Below, piece after piece: positions 60,589 through 64,000 of a stretch of 64,000 bases of DNA. The DNA is from CBDBCK01 sp965203345 (lineage in GTDB: Bacteria; Chloroflexota; Dehalococcoidia; Lucifugimonadales; Lucifugimonadaceae), in assembly GCA_965203345.1 (NCBI GenBank), contig CBDBCK010000027.1, positions 434,001 to 498,000 on the forward strand, given 5' to 3'. The translations under genes and the position numbers were made by a program. Numbering within the stretch: position 1 is the first letter of the stretch; every line of letters begins with the position of its first letter. The notes beneath the pieces were generated by a model. It saw only the letters and a list, made by a program, of their open reading frames with translations, did no database searches and was not told the origin of the DNA.

Positions 60589-62061
60589 ATGTCCTTTAAT
60601 TTCACAGATATCGTCAATAAAGCTAACCTCCGATGGAAGGAACTAACCGATGATAAACCCTGGATAAGGGTCGGTGGAGGATCTTCTGGCCAAGCTGCTG
60701 GCTTCAAGAGGGTATATGAGACTATCTCCGCTTCCGTAATGGAGACGGGCCTAGATGTAAACGTCTCTATTGTAGGTTCGCTCGGCCTGATGAGCCGTGA
60801 GCCTGTTATAGACGTTACCACTGATGCCGTTCGGATATTTTTTGGAAACATGTCATCAGAAGACGCTGATCGTGTGGTACGAAAAATGGTTTCTCGAGCA
60901 GATTTGTTGCCCGACCCGAATGCCTTCGCAGTATCCGGCGCCACACACTCGACCTCTTCCAACGTCCCTAGGATCGAATCGTTGCCAGAGTGGAATGTGC
61001 AGGTGAAAATCGCCACAAGGAACTTCATACTGAACGGTTACGCGACTCGCTCTCATAAAGGGTACGTTTTCATTCGGCATGGGCACGACCTGCCTATAGA
61101 GGCGATGCGAACGGCTATATCACAGGCTTACGAGTACGGTCTGCTGGGCAAGAATCTGTTTGGTTCGACCTTCTCATTTGACGTAGAGGTGGCTCTCACA
61201 GGCGACTCGTACGTTGCAGGTGAGGAGACCGCCCTTATGGAGGCTATTGAGGGTAAACGCTCCACTCCCAGATTTAAGCCGCCTTTTCCCGCTGCCGCCG
61301 GCCTTTGGGAGAAACCGACCAACATTAATAATGTTAAGACCCTGTCTTATGTACCTTGGATAATCTCCAATGGTTCAGATGCATTTAAGAACATAGGAAC
61401 AAGCAAGAGCTCCGGCACAGCTATCCTCTGCCTTTCAGGACACATATCCCGCCCGGGTCTTTACGAAGTTCCAATGGGTATAACGATACGTGAAGCGTTG
61501 GAAAAAGCAGGAGGAGGTACGCCGAGCGGCAGGCCGATCAAGTTATTGCAAACAGGCGGCCCACTTGGAGGCGTGATGGGTGAGGAGTCTTTTGATACAC
61601 CGATAGACTTTGACGCTATGTCCAAAGCCGGCGCAATACTGGGTTCGGGCGGTTTGATAGTGTGCGATGAGACTGTGGATACCGTTGATCTGATACGCAA
61701 CTTGGTGGCTTTCAACCAGTTTGAATCTTGTGGAAAGTGTTTCCCGTGCCGATTAGGAAATACACACATGTTGGAGATGCTAGACAGGATGTGCAAAAGG
61801 GAGGCACGTCCCGACGATCTTCAGCATATAGAGAAGATAGGACGCGACATGAAGGCAGGTTCCCGTCTCAAGAAAGCGTTTGCGCGCAACAAAAAGGGAG
61901 ATTCAAAAAAGCAAATTCTCTCTTTTGAAGAGGCTACTACCCGTATAGCGGAGACACTTAAGCAGTATCCTCCCGACCAAACAGCGATTATAACCTCTCT
62001 CCGATCCTCAAACGAAGATCACTACGTTGCCCAGAAGTTTGTCCGTTCTATCTTAGTCTGA
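60589..62061 (+). CDS. NuoF-like protein lacking the N-terminal half of the FMN/NADH site
   Basis: ATG at 60589 gives 490 residues; an upstream ATG at 60508 would overlap nuoE by 53 nt and add only 27 unrelated residues. Residues 25-105 resemble the thioredoxin-like domain that precedes NuoF in HndC/HoxF-type proteins, but its cluster cysteines are absent (GGGSSGQ, GSLGLMS). Residues 134-145 (EWNVQVKIATRN) match the usual entry to the NuoF core. The protein then jumps to a GYATRSHKGYVFIR segment, so the GRGGAGFPTG and NADEGDPG motifs are missing. Later motifs remain: GEETALMEAIEGKR (211-224), KPPFPA (230-235), NNVKT (247-251), QTGGPLGG and ESCGKCFPCR (379-388; Cys381, 384, 387). The usual fourth Fe-S cysteine (SLCxLG) is not present; Cys402 is the only nearby Cys. 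It is probably a NuoE partner with altered or no NADH oxidation. Confidence 0.85.
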   Translation: MSFNFTDIVNKANLRWKELTDDKPWIRVGGGSSGQAAGFKRVYETISASVMETGLDVNVSIVGSLGLMSREPVIDVTTDAVRIFFGNMSSEDADRVVRKMVSRADLLPDPNAFAVSGATHSTSSNVPRIESLPEWNVQVKIATRNFILNGYATRSHKGYVFIRHGHDLPIEAMRTAISQAYEYGLLGKNLFGSTFSFDVEVALTGDSYVAGEETALMEAIEGKRSTPRFKPPFPAAAGLWEKPTNINNVKTLSYVPWIISNGSDAFKNIGTSKSSGTAILCLSGHISRPGLYEVPMGITIREALEKAGGGTPSGRPIKLLQTGGPLGGVMGEESFDTPIDFDAMSKAGAILGSGGLIVCDETVDTVDLIRNLVAFNQFESCGKCFPCRLGNTHMLEMLDRMCKREARPDDLQHIEKIGRDMKAGSRLKKAFARNKKGDSKKQILSFEEATTRIAETLKQYPPDQTAIITSLRSSNEDHYVAQKFVRSILV

Positions 62062-62067
62062 GTTCTG

Positions 62068-62073
62068 TATACT
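62068..62073 (+). promoter_or_regulatory. Possible -10 element for a leaderless start
   Basis: TATACT lies with its last base 7 nt before the A of ATG 62080, the spacing expected if transcription starts at that A. There is no convincing -35 at 16-18 nt spacing (best 2 of 6 matches) and no Shine-Dalgarno sequence before the ATG. This is a weak prediction. Confidence 0.25.
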
Positions 62074-62079
62074 ATTTGC

Positions 62080-64000
62080 ATGGTAGCTATTTTGTATACC
62101 GTACCTAAATCCATCTATATAAGCTTTACAGTCATTGCCGCGTGCGCAGTTACTATGCTCGTTTTTGCGTTGGACTTGACTCCTGTTGCTCGTGCATCGC
62201 CTGTATTGTATGACCCTCCTGCTGAAGGAGTGTCTTCGCTTTCTGCGAACCTCCAATATCCGGCTTCCTTACCGTTGCTTTCAGGGGAGGGAAGAGAGTT
62301 TATCCCTGCGTCAACGGGTTATTTCCCAATCTCTTTGGGCGCAAATCCGTTGCCGTTTGTGGCACAAATACCTGGTGAGGAAGGCATTTGTGACAGAACA
62401 GAACAGGTTCGCGATGCCATTTTAGCTCGGCTGCCGGAAGGCCTGAGTTGTTCGGACGTTACCCCAGAACATTTGTCTGGTATAGGTGGCCAACTCAGGC
62501 TTATTGGACAAGGGATTGACAGTCTGGACGAGGGAGATTTTTCCGGCCTGACTTCTTTGCAGATATTGTTACTGGGCAATAATCAGCTGACGTCTTTGCC
62601 TTCGGATGTTTTCTCTGATCTGGAAGCACTTTACGACCTTAGGCTGGCTGGTAATCGTTTGGAGGCTTTGCCTCCGGGACTGTTTTCTGGTCTGAATGCG
62701 CTTTCGAATCCGCCTTCCGATGAGGATTCCAGACTTGACCTGAGTAGTAATCTTCTGACGTCTTTGCCTCCTGGTGTAATATCAGCTGAACTGGAAGCGG
62801 GACTCGATATTCTAAATCTGACTGACAATCCTTGGGCTTCTCCCCTTGACGTATCTGACGTGAGAGTGTCTGAAGATGTGGGGACTGCGTCCATAACCGT
62901 TGAGCTGCTGACAGCATTGGGTTACGACTTGACGTTATCAGTCTCTACGTCTGATGCTGGTACTACTGCGACGTCAGATTTGGACTACGTTGCATTGTCT
63001 GGAAGTGCGGTAACTATCGGTGCGGCTGACCCTGCTGGTACGGTATACACGGTTGATGTTGAGCTTACACCCGACAACGAAATAGAATCTGATGAGAATT
63101 TTGAGGTTCATTTTGACAACGTGCCGTTGTACTACGATGGGAGTGTTCTTGTAAGGAGCTTGAGGAGCGAAGTAACGATAGAGAACGACGACTATAGTGA
63201 AGTGTTAGTGTCTTTTGATTCTGACGCCTACGAGTTACTGGAAGGAGATACTGCTACGTTAGCAGTAACGTTGGACAGAGCTCCCGGTCGCCTGCTGTCC
63301 ATACCGCTATTGAGTCAAGGTTTTGGTGTGTCGGTCGTGTCTGGTATTCCTGAGACGTTAGAGTTTGCATCTGGGCAGACGCTATCGACTTTCACGTTGC
63401 GAGGTTTAGAGGACGTTGGCACCAGGGATGATAACTTAACGCTGGAGTTTGGTCCGCTTCCTGTTAATGTTTCGGGTGGTGTATTTACGCGTGCAGAGGT
63501 GTCAATAGTGGACAACGACCCTATACTTGATGTGTGCGACAGGACCTCTGAAGTTCAGGCTGCGATTATAACGTCAGTTAATTCTCTTTCTGGGGTTACG
63601 GTCACGGATTGTGATGAAGTTACCGAGTCTCATGTGAGGGGAATAGGGGAATTGCGGTTGATGAGAACAGACGTTACTGGACTGCAGGTTGAAGACTTCT
63701 CTGGGTTGTCTGGGCTTTCTCTTCTTTCATTGGGTATGAATGATAATCTGACATCTCTTCCTTCGGGACTGTTTACCGATCTGGAATCGCTTTTTAGCCT
63801 TCTCTTGGCTAATAACGGTCTGACGTCTTTACCACCGGATCTGTTTTCTGGCTTGAATTCGCTTGAGTTCTTTACCCTGCATAATGAGCACATGACGTCT
63901 TTACCACCGGATCTGTTTTCTGGCTTGAATTCGCTTCGTGAGATTGAGATGAGTAGTAATAATCTTCTGACGTCTTTACCACCGGGTCTGTTTTCTGGCC
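62080..64000 (+). CDS. Second LRR/Calx-beta surface protein, N-terminal part (3'-truncated)
   Basis: ATG at 62080, 18 nt after the nuoF-like stop, opens a frame that runs off the window (640 codons). Residues 1-39 form a signal peptide: one basic residue (Lys10), a hydrophobic stretch at about 12-31, and an ARA-S cleavage site after Ala39. After a low-complexity region (40-100) come a two-Cys N-cap (Cys104, Cys124), three to four LRRs ending NPWASPL, a post-LRR Calx-like domain (about 257-370), a Calx-beta (about 372-480), and a second N-cap with LRRs from Cys486 to the window edge. It has the same modules as the upstream giant and is its tandem paralogue. No lysine is seen after residue 10. 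It is secreted; anchoring cannot be judged because the C-terminus is outside the window. Confidence 0.93.
   Translation, partial: MVAILYTVPKSIYISFTVIAACAVTMLVFALDLTPVARASPVLYDPPAEGVSSLSANLQYPASLPLLSGEGREFIPASTGYFPISLGANPLPFVAQIPGEEGICDRTEQVRDAILARLPEGLSCSDVTPEHLSGIGGQLRLIGQGIDSLDEGDFSGLTSLQILLLGNNQLTSLPSDVFSDLEALYDLRLAGNRLEALPPGLFSGLNALSNPPSDEDSRLDLSSNLLTSLPPGVISAELEAGLDILNLTDNPWASPLDVSDVRVSEDVGTASITVELLTALGYDLTLSVSTSDAGTTATSDLDYVALSGSAVTIGAADPAGTVYTVDVELTPDNEIESDENFEVHFDNVPLYYDGSVLVRSLRSEVTIENDDYSEVLVSFDSDAYELLEGDTATLAVTLDRAPGRLLSIPLLSQGFGVSVVSGIPETLEFASGQTLSTFTLRGLEDVGTRDDNLTLEFGPLPVNVSGGVFTRAEVSIVDNDPILDVCDRTSEVQAAIITSVNSLSGVTVTDCDEVTESHVRGIGELRLMRTDVTGLQVEDFSGLSGLSLLSLGMNDNLTSLPSGLFTDLESLFSLLLANNGLTSLPPDLFSGLNSLEFFTLHNEHMTSLPPDLFSGLNSLREIEMSSNNLLTSLPPGLFSG
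62389..62847 (+). repeat. First LRR block of the downstream gene
   Basis: A Cys N-cap (ICDRTEQVRDAI, LSCSDVTPEHL) and three to four LRRs are closed by PPGVISAELEAGL and NPWASPL. One repeat is interrupted by NPPSDEDS. It is shorter than any of blocks 1-10 of the upstream gene. Confidence 0.88.
63535..64000 (+). repeat. Second LRR block of the downstream gene (cut by window edge)
   Basis: The N-cap (VCDRTSEVQAAI, TDCDEVTESHV) and at least four LRRs (LTSLPPDLFSGLNSL) continue past the right edge. The Calx-beta domain before it (about 63200-63530) resembles the domain before LRR block 1 at about 1280-1620. Confidence 0.88.

Noticed and set aside
60824..61006. Small + strand frame inside the nuoF-like gene as the missing flavin segment in another frame
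   Set aside because: Its translation contains no GRGGAGFPTG-like or NADEGDPG-like motif, so a simple frameshift does not explain the missing part.
62186..62425. Separate 79-residue + strand gene
   Set aside because: It overlaps in another frame the signal-peptide gene that starts at 62080 and has no recognisable features.

Overview
This is a bacterial window read almost entirely on the + strand. It holds the 3' part of one extraordinarily large repetitive surface-protein gene, a two-gene nuoE/nuoF-like pair, and the 5' part of a second, related surface-protein gene. I saw no tRNA, rRNA, CRISPR array, insertion sequence or phage gene. No stretch over 300 bases is non-coding; the gaps are 44, 28 and 18 nt.

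Region 1 (1-60030) is one giant gene whose start lies upstream of the window. It reads in one frame from base 3 to a TGA at 53280-53282. After a 28-nt insertion made of misplaced repeat sequence it resumes in another frame and runs to 60030. Without that insertion the visible part would be a single reading frame of 19,996 residues. It is built from about 54 PKD/REJ-like domains, each followed by a Calx-beta-like domain (unit about 215 residues). These are interrupted by eleven leucine-rich-repeat (LRR) blocks, each normally preceded by a Calx-beta-like domain and a two-cysteine N-cap and followed by a Calx-beta-like and an Ig-like domain. The C-terminal part carries a run of more divergent Calx-beta domains, a Gly/Pro-rich linker and an LPPTGG motif with membrane segment and basic tail, so a sortase-anchored cell-surface protein is the best reading. 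The repetitive core appears to be free of lysine.

Region 2 (60075-62061) encodes a canonical-looking NuoE (all four [2Fe-2S] cysteines) and a NuoF-like protein. The latter keeps the flanking family motifs but lacks the segment that carries the first half of the FMN/NADH site. It has also lost the N-terminal domain cysteines and the usual fourth ligand of its [4Fe-4S] cluster. No nuoG, hydrogenase or formate dehydrogenase gene is adjacent.

Region 3 (62080-64000, open at the right edge) begins a second surface protein with a clear signal peptide and the same Calx/LRR modules. It probably shows what the missing N-terminus of the first giant looks like.

Organism: the LPXTG-type signal suggests a single-membrane cell envelope. 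Together with the nuoEF pair and the LRR/Calx/PKD style, this is compatible with a Chloroflexota (for example SAR202/Dehalococcoidia-like) or another sortase-bearing lineage. That assignment is an inference of low confidence.
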